Positions 1-5,522 of a stretch of 9,455 bases of DNA are shown piece by piece; within the stretch, counting starts at the first letter, position 1, and each line of letters starts with the position of its first letter. The notes under the pieces are model-generated. The model was not told where the DNA came from, searched no databases, and saw nothing but the letters and a program-made list of their open reading frames with translations. The stretch is from Chlamydiales bacterium (GTDB lineage: Bacteria > Chlamydiota > Chlamydiia > Chlamydiales > JAACFD01): contig JAACFD010000063.1 of the NCBI GenBank assembly GCA_009937555.1, forward strand, positions 1-9,455, given 5' to 3'. A program made the translations under genes and the position numbers.

Positions 1-205
1 CTCTTAACTGAGGACGCCTTGCTTTATCCTGAAAGTCATCATACTGAACGATAGATACATGCCAAATTCTAAACAATATAAGCAGCACTACTACTAAGAT
101 GACATTTAGGATTAAGTTAACTTTTTCGTCGATAGAACCTGGTTTCAAACCATTTCTCCAAAGCCTTTTATAAGGTTTTCTAAGAGTAAAGGGTAATTTT
201 GTCAC
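1..205 (-). CDS. pbpB: Penicillin-binding protein 2 (PBP2), N-terminal part, cut by window edge
   Basis: Reading the minus strand from GTG at 205 gives 68 codons without a stop, running off position 1. The product has a basic, cytoplasmic N-terminus of about 30 residues, one hydrophobic segment at about residues 31-46 (LILNVILVVVLLILF), and then RIWHVSIVQYDDFQDKARRP. That layout of short tail, single anchor, R-x-W-x-x-x-x-V-Q-Y and A-R-R-P is what I know from the start of class B PBPs of the PBP2 type, the transpeptidases that cross-link peptidoglycan in the periplasm; chlamydiae use this for division. The catalytic domain lies outside the window. A PBP2 gene divergent from the ompA/rpsB block is also the arrangement I recall in Chlamydia (pbpB). 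The start is uncertain: no Shine-Dalgarno sequence precedes the GTG, the frame stays open up to the stop at 272-274, and TTG at 217 is an alternative. Confidence 0.72.
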   Translation of the reverse strand, partial: MTKLPFTLRKPYKRLWRNGLKPGSIDEKVNLILNVILVVVLLILFRIWHVSIVQYDDFQDKARRPQLR

Positions 206-242
206 ATAAATGCACAAAAATAAAGTTAAAATTAGCTGCTTA

Positions 243-270
243 TTGACATAAATACCCAATAGAACATAAT
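243..270 (+). promoter_or_regulatory. Promoter of tRNA-Gly (sigma70/sigma66 type)
   Basis: A perfect -35 box TTGACA lies at 243-248, followed after 16 bases by CATAAT at 265-270; TAATAT at 267-272 with an 18-base spacer is a second reading. Transcription would start around 277, about 10 bases before the mature tRNA-Gly. It is probably also the distal promoter of the rpsB operon, because the tRNA is followed only by a T-rich stretch. It sits in the spacer that also has to drive the divergent PBP2 gene. Confidence 0.65.
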
Positions 271-287
271 ATTAACGATATTTTTAA

Positions 288-358
288 GCGCCTGTAGTTC
301 AATGGTAGAACCGTAGCCTTCCAAGCTACTAGTATCAGTTCGATTCTGATTAGGCGCT
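288..358 (+). tRNA. tRNA-Gly, anticodon TCC
   Basis: The full cloverleaf folds by eye. The acceptor stem is GCGCCTG with TAGGCGC (one G-T pair at 7-66), and the D stem is GTTC/GAAC with loop AATGGTA. The anticodon stem is GTAGC/GCTAC with loop CTTCCAA, giving anticodon TCC. The T stem is ATCAG/CTGAT with loop TTCGATT. Length is 71 bases with discriminator T. The 3' CCA is not encoded and must be added by the CCA-adding enzyme. It lies directly ahead of rpsB and has its own promoter. Confidence 0.96.
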
Positions 359-373
359 TCTTTTTTATTTCAA

Positions 374-403
374 TTGACTTCCCCCTCTATAATTTGTTAG
401 AAT
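374..403 (+). promoter_or_regulatory. Proximal promoter of the rpsB-tsf operon
   Basis: TTGACT at 374-379 and TAGAAT at 398-403 are 18 bases apart, giving a predicted start near 410. A perfect TATAAT also lies at 388-393, but it has only a poor -35 (TTATTT at 365-370, 17-base spacer). One or both may be used. Either start leaves a leader of roughly 100 bases before the rpsB start codon. Confidence 0.55.
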
Positions 404-407
404 GCTC

Positions 408-425
408 ATTCGCTTTAGAGCGAAT
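408..425 (+). promoter_or_regulatory. Hairpin at the 5' end of the rpsB leader
   Basis: ATTCGCT at 408-414 pairs perfectly with AGCGAAT at 419-425 around a 4-base TTAG loop. The hairpin would form the very 5' end of an mRNA begun at the TAGAAT promoter. No T tract follows, so it is not a terminator. It could protect the mRNA end or form part of a binding site for S2; the second is inference only, from the known S2 autoregulation of rpsB in Escherichia coli. Confidence 0.4.
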
Positions 426-496
426 ACACTTTCAAAATTTATTTTTAAACCAAGACCAAATCTTATCGCTCAAGATATGATGCCGTCTACAAACAT

Positions 497-511
497 GAGG
501 TAAAAGGCTTG
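497..511 (+). promoter_or_regulatory. Ribosome binding site that fixes the TTG start of rpsB
   Basis: GAGG at 497-500 lies 8 bases before TTG at 509-511. The frame upstream of the TTG holds no ATG or GTG before the in-frame stop at 446-448, and the first in-frame ATG inside the gene would cut into the conserved S2 N-terminus. A short overlapping frame, ATG at 477 to TAA at 503 (8 codons, MMPSTNMR), ends inside this binding site; it lacks a good Shine-Dalgarno sequence of its own. Confidence 0.65.
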
Positions 512-1324
512 GATACAGCAACTCAAGAACAACTTGATATCAGTATCAAGGATCTATTAGAAGCTGGCGCTCACTTTGGACACCAAAAACAGCGCTGGAA
601 CCCAAAAATGAAACGTTTTATTTTTGAGTCTAGAGATGGAATTTACATCATCGACTTAGCTAAAACAATGCAACAAATTCGCAGAGCTAGCGAAGTTGTA
701 AGAAAAACGGTTTCAGAACACAAAAGTATTTTATTCGTAGGTACAAAAAAGCAAGCTAAAGCTGTTATTAAAGAACTAGCTGAGCAAATTGGCGAGTACT
801 ACGTGTGTGAAAGATGGTTAGGTGGAATGCTAACTAACCTACCTACTATCAGAAACTCTGTAAAGAAGCTAGACCGTATTGATAAGCGTGTAGCAACTGG
901 AGGAGATGGCCTAACTAAAAAGGAAATGATCAACTTAACTAAGTTACAGCTTAAGTTAGAGAAAAACCTTTCAGGGGTAAGAGGACTTAGAAAACCTCCA
1001 GGTCTTATCGTTGTAGTAGACCCTAGTAAAGAACACCTTGCTGTGGCAGAAGCTAACAAGCTAGGGATTCCTGTTATTGCACTAGTAGATACTAACTGTG
1101 ATCCAGATCCTATCCAGCACGTTATTGCTTGTAACGATGATGCCCTTAAAAGTATTAAGCTAATCATTTCAACACTAGCAAAAGCGATTACAGAACAAAA
1201 GAATAAGATGAACTTACAACTTATCAAAGAAGGTAAGAAAGTTCAAGATGAGCAAGATTCTAACTCTGCTGAAGAAAAAGCTACTGCAGCTGAAGCTTCT
1301 GATACAGAAAACAACGATAACTAG
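509..1324 (+). CDS. rpsB: 30S ribosomal protein S2
   Basis: S2 belongs to the small ribosomal subunit, where it joins late at the back of the 30S body. The 271-residue product shows the family pattern: LLEAGAHFGHQKQRWNPKM near residues 16-34, IYIIDLAKT, SILFVGTKKQAK, RWLGGMLTN, and the second signature around PGLIVVVDP to LGIPVIALVDTNCDP, followed by IPCNDD-like ACNDDA. Beyond the usual core is an acidic, low-complexity tail of about 30 residues rich in E, A, D and N, longer than in the 241-residue E. coli protein. It starts at TTG with GAGG 8 bases upstream. It is the first protein gene of the translation operon, and tsf follows after 19 bases, as in most bacteria. In E. coli S2 represses this operon through its leader; whether that holds here is not shown by the sequence. 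Confidence 0.97.
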   Translation: MDTATQEQLDISIKDLLEAGAHFGHQKQRWNPKMKRFIFESRDGIYIIDLAKTMQQIRRASEVVRKTVSEHKSILFVGTKKQAKAVIKELAEQIGEYYVCERWLGGMLTNLPTIRNSVKKLDRIDKRVATGGDGLTKKEMINLTKLQLKLEKNLSGVRGLRKPPGLIVVVDPSKEHLAVAEANKLGIPVIALVDTNCDPDPIQHVIACNDDALKSIKLIISTLAKAITEQKNKMNLQLIKEGKKVQDEQDSNSAEEKATAAEASDTENNDN

Positions 1325-1343
1325 TTTACCAAGAGGATAAAAA

Positions 1344-2195
1344 ATGGCAGCAACCATTACACCATCCATGATTAAAGAGCTAAGAGAGCGTACAGGCATC
1401 GGCATGAGCAAATGTAAAGACGCTCTTACTACAGCAAACGGAGACATGGAGTTAGCGATTGCTAACCTCAGAAAAGAGGGTCTAGCCTCTGCCGTTAAGA
1501 AAGAAGGTAGAGAAGCAAAAGAAGGTCTTGTAGCTTCTAAAGCTAATGACACTCATATAGCTATAGCTGAAGTAAATGCTGAGACTGACTTTGTAGTAAA
1601 GAATGATAAATTCTTAGAATTTCTAGGAAATGTCGTTGATGAAGTTTTAGCAACAAAAGCAACAGATGCAGAAAGCTTCTTAAAGCAGAAGTTTTCTAAA
1701 GACTCTAGCCTAACTATTGACGAATATAGAGCTACTATTGTTCAAATGATTGGAGAGAACATTCAAGTTCGCCGTATCCAATTAATTGAAAAACAAAGTG
1801 GACGATCCTATGGACTATATTCTCATATGGGTGGAAAAATCTTTACTCTAGTAGAACTTGAAGGGAATGAAAGCTCAGAAGCATTAGCTAAAGATTTAGC
1901 TATGCATGTAGCTGCTGAAGCTCCTGACTACTTAGAGCCTGAATCTGTTCCTTCTAATGTAGTTGAAAGCGAAAAAGATATCGCTAGAGAGCAAATTAAA
2001 GGAAAGCCTGCGGATATTGTAGAAAAAATTCTACAAGGAAAAGTCCAAGCATTCTACCAGCAAGTATGTTTTATCAACCAAAAGTATGTAAAAGATACTA
2101 GCTTATCTGTAGAAGACTTCCTAGCTCAACAATCTAAAGAGCAGGGCTGCACCTACAAAGTTAAAAACTTTGTAAGATGGCAAGTAGCTGTTTAA
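1344..2195 (+). CDS. tsf: Translation elongation factor Ts (EF-Ts)
   Basis: EF-Ts is the nucleotide exchange factor that removes GDP from EF-Tu in the cytoplasm. The 283-residue product begins with the UBA-like N-terminal domain (IKELRERTGIGMSKCKDAL, residues about 10-28, then GDMELAIANLRKEGL). It continues with the core motif NAETDFVVKN at about 78-87, whose T-D-F-V residues enter the EF-Tu nucleotide site and are intact. The C-terminal part carries AMHVAAEAPDYL, a clear EF-Ts signature, and FVRWQVAV at the end. The length is usual. The ATG is preceded by AGAGG at 1332-1336, 7 bases upstream. It is cotranscribed with rpsB and followed 11 bases after its stop by a terminator-like hairpin. Confidence 0.98.
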   Translation: MAATITPSMIKELRERTGIGMSKCKDALTTANGDMELAIANLRKEGLASAVKKEGREAKEGLVASKANDTHIAIAEVNAETDFVVKNDKFLEFLGNVVDEVLATKATDAESFLKQKFSKDSSLTIDEYRATIVQMIGENIQVRRIQLIEKQSGRSYGLYSHMGGKIFTLVELEGNESSEALAKDLAMHVAAEAPDYLEPESVPSNVVESEKDIAREQIKGKPADIVEKILQGKVQAFYQQVCFINQKYVKDTSLSVEDFLAQQSKEQGCTYKVKNFVRWQVAV

Positions 2196-2206
2196 TTTAA
2201 CTCATG

Positions 2207-2237
2207 CCCTTAGCAACTTGTTGCTAAGGGTTTTTTT
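2207..2237 (+). terminator. Rho-independent terminator-like hairpin between tsf and pyrH
   Basis: CCCTTAGCAA at 2207-2216 pairs perfectly with TTGCTAAGGG at 2221-2230 (10 base pairs, 4-base loop CTTG), followed at once by seven T at 2231-2237. This is a textbook intrinsic terminator. It is placed inside an operon on the same strand: the pyrH start codon is only 12 bases beyond the T tract, so a new promoter cannot fit between them. It is therefore probably partial and acts as an attenuator, or pyrH-frr have a promoter inside tsf. Confidence 0.88.
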
Positions 2238-2249
2238 GTGTAGGTTCAA

Positions 2250-2975
2250 ATGCAACAAACACGCTCAAATCAACGTATTTTAATAAAGCTCTCAGGGGAA
2301 TCTCTTTCCTCCTCCAAAGATTCTGCAAGCTCATTCGATTCACAGGAAATGGAATCAATAGCCTCAAAAATAGTCTCTCTTAGCCAAAAAGGGTATGAAC
2401 TAGCCATTGTTATTGGCGGAGGAAATATCTTAAGAGGAAGAGAAATACAAGAAAATATAGAGATGCCTAAAGTTGCCTCAGACTCCATGGGAATGTTAGC
2501 AACTGTTATTAATGCTATCGCTCTTTCACAGACCTTAAAAAAACTAGGATGTAAAAACAAAGTTTTTACTTCTTTTTCTCTAGACTTACCCTATACAGAG
2601 TTTTTTAAAGCTAACTTAGCACAGCAAGCATTAGAGACGGGACATATCTGCTTATTTGCAGGAGGGACAGGATCACCATTTTTTACTACAGACTCTTGCG
2701 CTGCTTTAAGAGCGTGTGAGATTGGTGCTGACCTACTAGTAAAAGTTACTACTGTAGATGGTATTTACAGCGAAGACCCAAAGATAAACCCTCAAGCTAC
2801 CCGCTTTGAAAAAATTAGTTATACAGACTGCATCAACAAACAGCTAAAGGTTATGGACTCAACAGCATTTGCGCTGTGTAGAGATAACAAGATACCTCTA
2901 GTAATATGCCATTTAAAAAGTATTGTTGATGCAATAGTAAAAGAAAAAAATAGAACTTTAGTACAAGGAGACTAA
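2250..2975 (+). CDS. pyrH: Uridylate kinase (UMP kinase)
   Basis: PyrH phosphorylates UMP to UDP with ATP, feeding UTP and CTP synthesis in the cytoplasm. The 241-residue product has the amino-acid-kinase fold signatures of bacterial UMP kinase. RILIKLSGES (9-18) carries the phosphate-binding lysine, followed by VIGGGNILRG (54-63), and DSMGMLATV (78-86) with the UMP-site aspartate. FAGGTGSPFFTTD (136-148) is the UMP-phosphate loop, then KVTTVDGIYSEDP (165-177), and LKVMDSTAFAL near the C-terminus. The residues I can judge are intact and the length is usual. The ATG has only a weak Shine-Dalgarno (TAGG, 5 bases upstream), which with the preceding hairpin suggests low expression relative to rpsB-tsf. 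frr follows after 2 bases. Confidence 0.97.
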   Translation: MQQTRSNQRILIKLSGESLSSSKDSASSFDSQEMESIASKIVSLSQKGYELAIVIGGGNILRGREIQENIEMPKVASDSMGMLATVINAIALSQTLKKLGCKNKVFTSFSLDLPYTEFFKANLAQQALETGHICLFAGGTGSPFFTTDSCAALRACEIGADLLVKVTTVDGIYSEDPKINPQATRFEKISYTDCINKQLKVMDSTAFALCRDNKIPLVICHLKSIVDAIVKEKNRTLVQGD

Positions 2976-2977
2976 AT

Positions 2978-3523
2978 ATGCCTTCCACGACACAAGATAC
3001 AGAAACTAAAATGTCACAAGCAATTGACCACCTAAAAGATGAGTTAAAAAATATTAGGACAGGTCGTGCTAACCCTGAAGTATTTGATGCTATACTTGTT
3101 GAAGCTTATGGGTCTCAGATGCGTTTAAAAGAACTTGCTACCATTACTTGCCCAGAGGCAAGGCAAGTTTTAATCACTCCTTATAGTCAGGATACAGTCA
3201 ACCCTGCTGCAAAGGCAATTGAAAATGCAAATCTGAACTTAATGCCAATCGTAGATGGGAATGCTATTCGCATTAACATCCCCCCTATGGATCAAAACCT
3301 AAGAAATGAGATGGTCAAATTATCAAAAAAGCATTGTGAAAGCTGTAAGGTAAGCGTCCGTAATATAAGAAGAGAAGCAAATGAAAAGATTAAGAAAGAT
3401 AAAGAGCTGTCTGAAGATGACAAGAAAAGATTCGAAAAAGAGGTTCAAAACCTAACTGATAAGTACTGTAAACAGGCAGACGAACTAACAAATAGTAAAG
3501 AAAAAGATATACTTACAATTTAA
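2978..3523 (+). CDS. frr: Ribosome recycling factor (RRF)
   Basis: RRF splits the post-termination ribosome together with EF-G, freeing subunits for a new round. The 181-residue product is marginally shorter than the usual 185 but complete. Its signatures are DELKNIRTGRANP (about 20-32) in the first long helix, VEAYGS, LKELATITCPEARQ, ITPYS, IDGNA-like VDGNAIRINIPP, and the long C-terminal helix pair with VRNIRREANEKIKK, LSEDDKKRFEKEVQNLTDKY. The arginine-rich segment that contacts 23S rRNA is present. The ATG lies 2 bases after the pyrH stop and has a good Shine-Dalgarno, AAGGAG, inside the pyrH end (2965-2970), pointing to coupled translation with pyrH. No terminator follows it before the tRNA pair. 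Confidence 0.98.
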   Translation: MPSTTQDTETKMSQAIDHLKDELKNIRTGRANPEVFDAILVEAYGSQMRLKELATITCPEARQVLITPYSQDTVNPAAKAIENANLNLMPIVDGNAIRINIPPMDQNLRNEMVKLSKKHCESCKVSVRNIRREANEKIKKDKELSEDDKKRFEKEVQNLTDKYCKQADELTNSKEKDILTI

Positions 3524-3526
3524 AAG

Positions 3527-3555
3527 TTGATCAAAAAAGACATTGTATATAAAAT
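3527..3555 (+). promoter_or_regulatory. Promoter of the tRNA-Glu/tRNA-Lys pair
   Basis: TTGATC at 3527-3532 and TAAAAT at 3550-3555 are 17 bases apart, with a predicted start around 3562, some 16 bases before tRNA-Glu. The -35 box begins 4 bases after the frr stop codon. As frr has no terminator of its own, the tRNAs may also receive read-through from the pyrH-frr transcript. Confidence 0.55.
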
Positions 3556-3577
3556 GTATGCTTTGTTTGATTCTTGG

Positions 3578-3652
3578 GGCCCCATCGTCTAGTCAGGCCC
3601 AGGACATCGGGTTTTCATCCCGGTAACAGGGGTTCGAATCCCCTTGGGGTCA
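3578..3652 (+). tRNA. tRNA-Glu, anticodon TTC
   Basis: Folds into a complete cloverleaf. The acceptor is GGCCCCA with TGGGGTC (one G-T pair at 2-71), and the D stem is GTCT/GGAC. The anticodon stem TCGGG/CCCGG has loop TTTTCAT, giving anticodon TTC. The T stem is AGGGG/CCCCT with loop TTCGAAT, and the discriminator is A. Length is 75 bases and CCA is not encoded. In chlamydiae tRNA-Glu also serves haem synthesis through glutamyl-tRNA reductase (known of the group, not visible here). Confidence 0.96.
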
Positions 3653-3655
3653 AAT

Positions 3656-3728
3656 GAGCCTTTAGCTCAGTTGGTAGAGCATCTCACTTTTAATGAGAGG
3701 GTCGTTGGTTCAAGCCCAACAAGGCTCA
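3656..3728 (+). tRNA. tRNA-Lys, anticodon TTT
   Basis: Complete cloverleaf of 73 bases. The acceptor is GAGCCTT/AAGGCTC, the D stem GCTC/GAGC with loop AGTTGGTA, the anticodon stem TCTCA/TGAGA with loop CTTTTAA (anticodon TTT), and the T stem GTTGG/CCAAC with loop TTCAAGC. The discriminator is A and CCA is not encoded. It lies 3 bases after tRNA-Glu, so both come from one precursor. Confidence 0.96.
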
Positions 3729-3736
3729 TTTTTTTT
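3729..3736 (+). terminator. T tract ending the tRNA-Glu/tRNA-Lys transcript
   Basis: Eight T follow the last base of tRNA-Lys. There is no separate hairpin; the GC-rich acceptor/T-arm of the tRNA itself may act as the stem. The last two T are also part of the stop codon (3735-3737) of the convergent MFS gene. Confidence 0.4.
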
Positions 3737-5327
3737 ACCTTATAATAAATTCGCCGTTCTCTTTTGACACCTCGTAGTAAGCTACCTCGCTATCAAGCTT
3801 AAAGTCTTTTTCTGCTTTCCAGATACAAATAGCTTCACCTTCTTCAATAGCTTTTAATACAGCTTGCTTATCAAAAGTATCAATTAACAGCCAACGCTTC
3901 CAAAAACTTTCCTTTTGTACTGACATAACTTTCAGTGGCTGCTCTATAGCGGCTGAAAAATCCATCACCTCTTTCATAGTTAATGAAGGAGCAAGAAAAA
4001 TATGGTGCTCTAACTCATTAGGCAGCCTAGAATGCTTCCTAATCAACAACCTTAGCTCACCACATATAAACACCATGTGCTCTTTAATTTTATTTGCTAA
4101 AATAAAGGAAACCCCGAGGGTTATGAATCCCATAATCACAAACCCTTGACTTGGAGACAGACTTAACAGTCGAGTGATCACTAAAAGTGAAGCTGCAGAA
4201 ATTAGCACTCCAACAAAACTTAAGAAGTTTGCACAGGCAATCATCTGCCCTCTAATCTTTTCAGGGCTTTTTGCTTGAATATAAGCATCTAAAGGAACTG
4301 CAAAACATCCCCCTGCAAAACCGATAATCACAAGCAACAGACAAATTAAAGTTAAGCTAAAAGAAAGCAGGTGAATAAAGATACAAAGAAACATGATAGC
4401 TACACCAGCTAACGGAACAATACCTAGAAGAATATTCTTCCCTGAAAGTTTACCACAGACAACTGAGCCCGTTCCAATCCCTAGGGCAATAAGTACAAAA
4501 AGGTATCCCCCTTGGACATCTGTTAAACCGAGAGTATTAATTCCATAAGGTATGATGTTAAGCTGCAGGTATGAACCTATGAACCAGAAATAAGACGAGC
4601 ATAAGATAGCTGTGAATAAGAATGGAACCTTACAACTCTTCTTTAAAGAAGCATAGATTTCTACCCAGAACATTGGGTAAATCTTCTTCTTGGACCCTAC
4701 AGGAGGTGTTGCTTCAATATATAAACTAGTCATCATCCCTAAAAAGGCGATGATCACACAAACCTGACCTGTTAAGATAAAGTTTCTATGGGTTATATCA
4801 GTTAAGTAAGCTGCAACAGAGGTCCCAATAATAATTGCAAGGAAAGTAAAACAAGATAACAGGCCATTTGCACCAGATAATTTATCTTCTTCAACAATTT
4901 CAGGCATGATCCCATATTTAGAAGGACCAAAGACAGCACTTTGTGCGGCCATCATAAATAGTAATAAATAAGGAGCTAGCTTAGCTTCAGGAAAAAACCA
5001 AAACATAATAACTCCACTACCCATGACAACTAGCTCTAAGACCTTCGCCAACTGGATAATCATACTTTTACTATACCTATCTGCTAGCTTACCGGTTGCA
5101 GCAGAAAAGAGCAAAAATGGAAGGACAAAAACTGCACTTGCTGTAGACTGGATTATGTCTGTGTTTCCTTGATCAAATATATCAATTAGGTGAAAAACAA
5201 TTACTAATTTAAACAGGTTATCATTTAAAGCCCCTAGAAATTGAGTAATATTTAGATAAGTAAATGAGGATAAATTAAGCACACCATCAGCAAAACGCGA
5301 TAAGTACTTCTTTACATGACGCTCCAT
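3735..5327 (-). CDS. MFS transporter of the LplT/YgeD family (probable lysophospholipid flippase) with a soluble C-terminal extension
   Basis: A membrane protein of 530 residues. Residues about 20-420 form a multi-span permease of the major facilitator type. The LplT-like N-terminus has NITQFLGALNDNLFKLVIVF (26-45), motif A GKLADRYSK at 79-87, and the family hallmark QSAVFGPSKYGIMPEIV (129-145) followed by LSGANG (150-155). LplT proteins move lysophospholipids across the inner membrane so that Aas can re-acylate them; that role is inferred here, and older chlamydial annotations call the gene ygeD, efflux protein. Residues about 430-530 are a soluble tail that looks like a PlsC acyltransferase domain with lost catalytic motifs (see findings). 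The ATG has AAGGA 7 bases upstream (5335-5339). The gene is divergent from recC, as I recall for Chlamydia, and converges on the tRNA pair without a visible terminator of its own. Confidence 0.88.
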   Translation of the reverse strand: MERHVKKYLSRFADGVLNLSSFTYLNITQFLGALNDNLFKLVIVFHLIDIFDQGNTDIIQSTASAVFVLPFLLFSAATGKLADRYSKSMIIQLAKVLELVVMGSGVIMFWFFPEAKLAPYLLLFMMAAQSAVFGPSKYGIMPEIVEEDKLSGANGLLSCFTFLAIIIGTSVAAYLTDITHRNFILTGQVCVIIAFLGMMTSLYIEATPPVGSKKKIYPMFWVEIYASLKKSCKVPFLFTAILCSSYFWFIGSYLQLNIIPYGINTLGLTDVQGGYLFVLIALGIGTGSVVCGKLSGKNILLGIVPLAGVAIMFLCIFIHLLSFSLTLICLLLVIIGFAGGCFAVPLDAYIQAKSPEKIRGQMIACANFLSFVGVLISAASLLVITRLLSLSPSQGFVIMGFITLGVSFILANKIKEHMVFICGELRLLIRKHSRLPNELEHHIFLAPSLTMKEVMDFSAAIEQPLKVMSVQKESFWKRWLLIDTFDKQAVLKAIEEGEAICIWKAEKDFKLDSEVAYYEVSKENGEFIIR

Positions 5328-5522
5328 TGCTTTTTCCTTTGTTTTAAAGAGAATAGTTTAGCACAAGGGGATGGTATACTAAAAGTTAAAAAACACCTTA
5401 TTTATCCATAAGACACTCAATAACAATTAGATATAAACACTCTCTAACATCTTAAAAAAATCGTAGGCTTATTAGTTTTAATGCTTTAAAATTTGCTCTT
5501 AAATACCAACAGGCACTACCTG
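5328..5522. other. Divergent spacer between the MFS gene and recC
   Basis: This AT-rich spacer of 195 bases must hold the promoters of both genes. For recC the possible -10 boxes are TATACT at 5375-5380, TATAAA at 5432-5437 and TAAAAT at 5487-5492, but none has a convincing -35 box at 16-18 bases. I see no RNA gene, no strong hairpin and no credible small ORF in it. Confidence 0.5.
5399..5426 (-). promoter_or_regulatory. Candidate promoter of the MFS gene
   Basis: On the minus strand TTGTTA (5426-5421) and TAAATA (5404-5399) are separated by 16 bases, which would leave a leader of about 65 bases before the ATG at 5327. The match is moderate and the region is AT-rich, so chance matches are likely. 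Confidence 0.3.

Noticed and set aside
799..1227. Open frame of 142 codons on the minus strand across rpsB
   Set aside because: It lies wholly antisense to a clearly conserved S2 gene, has no recognisable protein pattern and no own binding site; it is a codon shadow. The same holds for minus-strand frames at 1214-1552, 2270-2560, 6173-6373 and 8952-9284.
2040..2206. A promoter for pyrH inside the end of tsf
   Set aside because: Several AT-rich -10-like hexamers occur, but I could not pair any with a convincing -35 box at 16-18 bases. Left as a question under the terminator finding.
3576..3583. GGGGCCCC palindrome as a regulatory site
   Set aside because: Half of it is the 5' acceptor strand of tRNA-Glu, so the match is explained by the tRNA.
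3573..3649. Direct repeat CTTGGGG at 3573-3579 and 3643-3649 flanking tRNA-Glu, considered as an attachment-site duplication
   Set aside because: Only 7 bases, and the second copy is needed for the tRNA acceptor stem. There is no integrase or foreign DNA nearby; chance is enough.
5493..5522. TTG at 5493 as the recC start, adding 10 residues
   Set aside because: The extra residues (MLLNTNRHYL) do not resemble RecC N-termini, whereas ATG 5523 starts exactly at the conserved VFLSN-type segment and has AGG 9 bases upstream.
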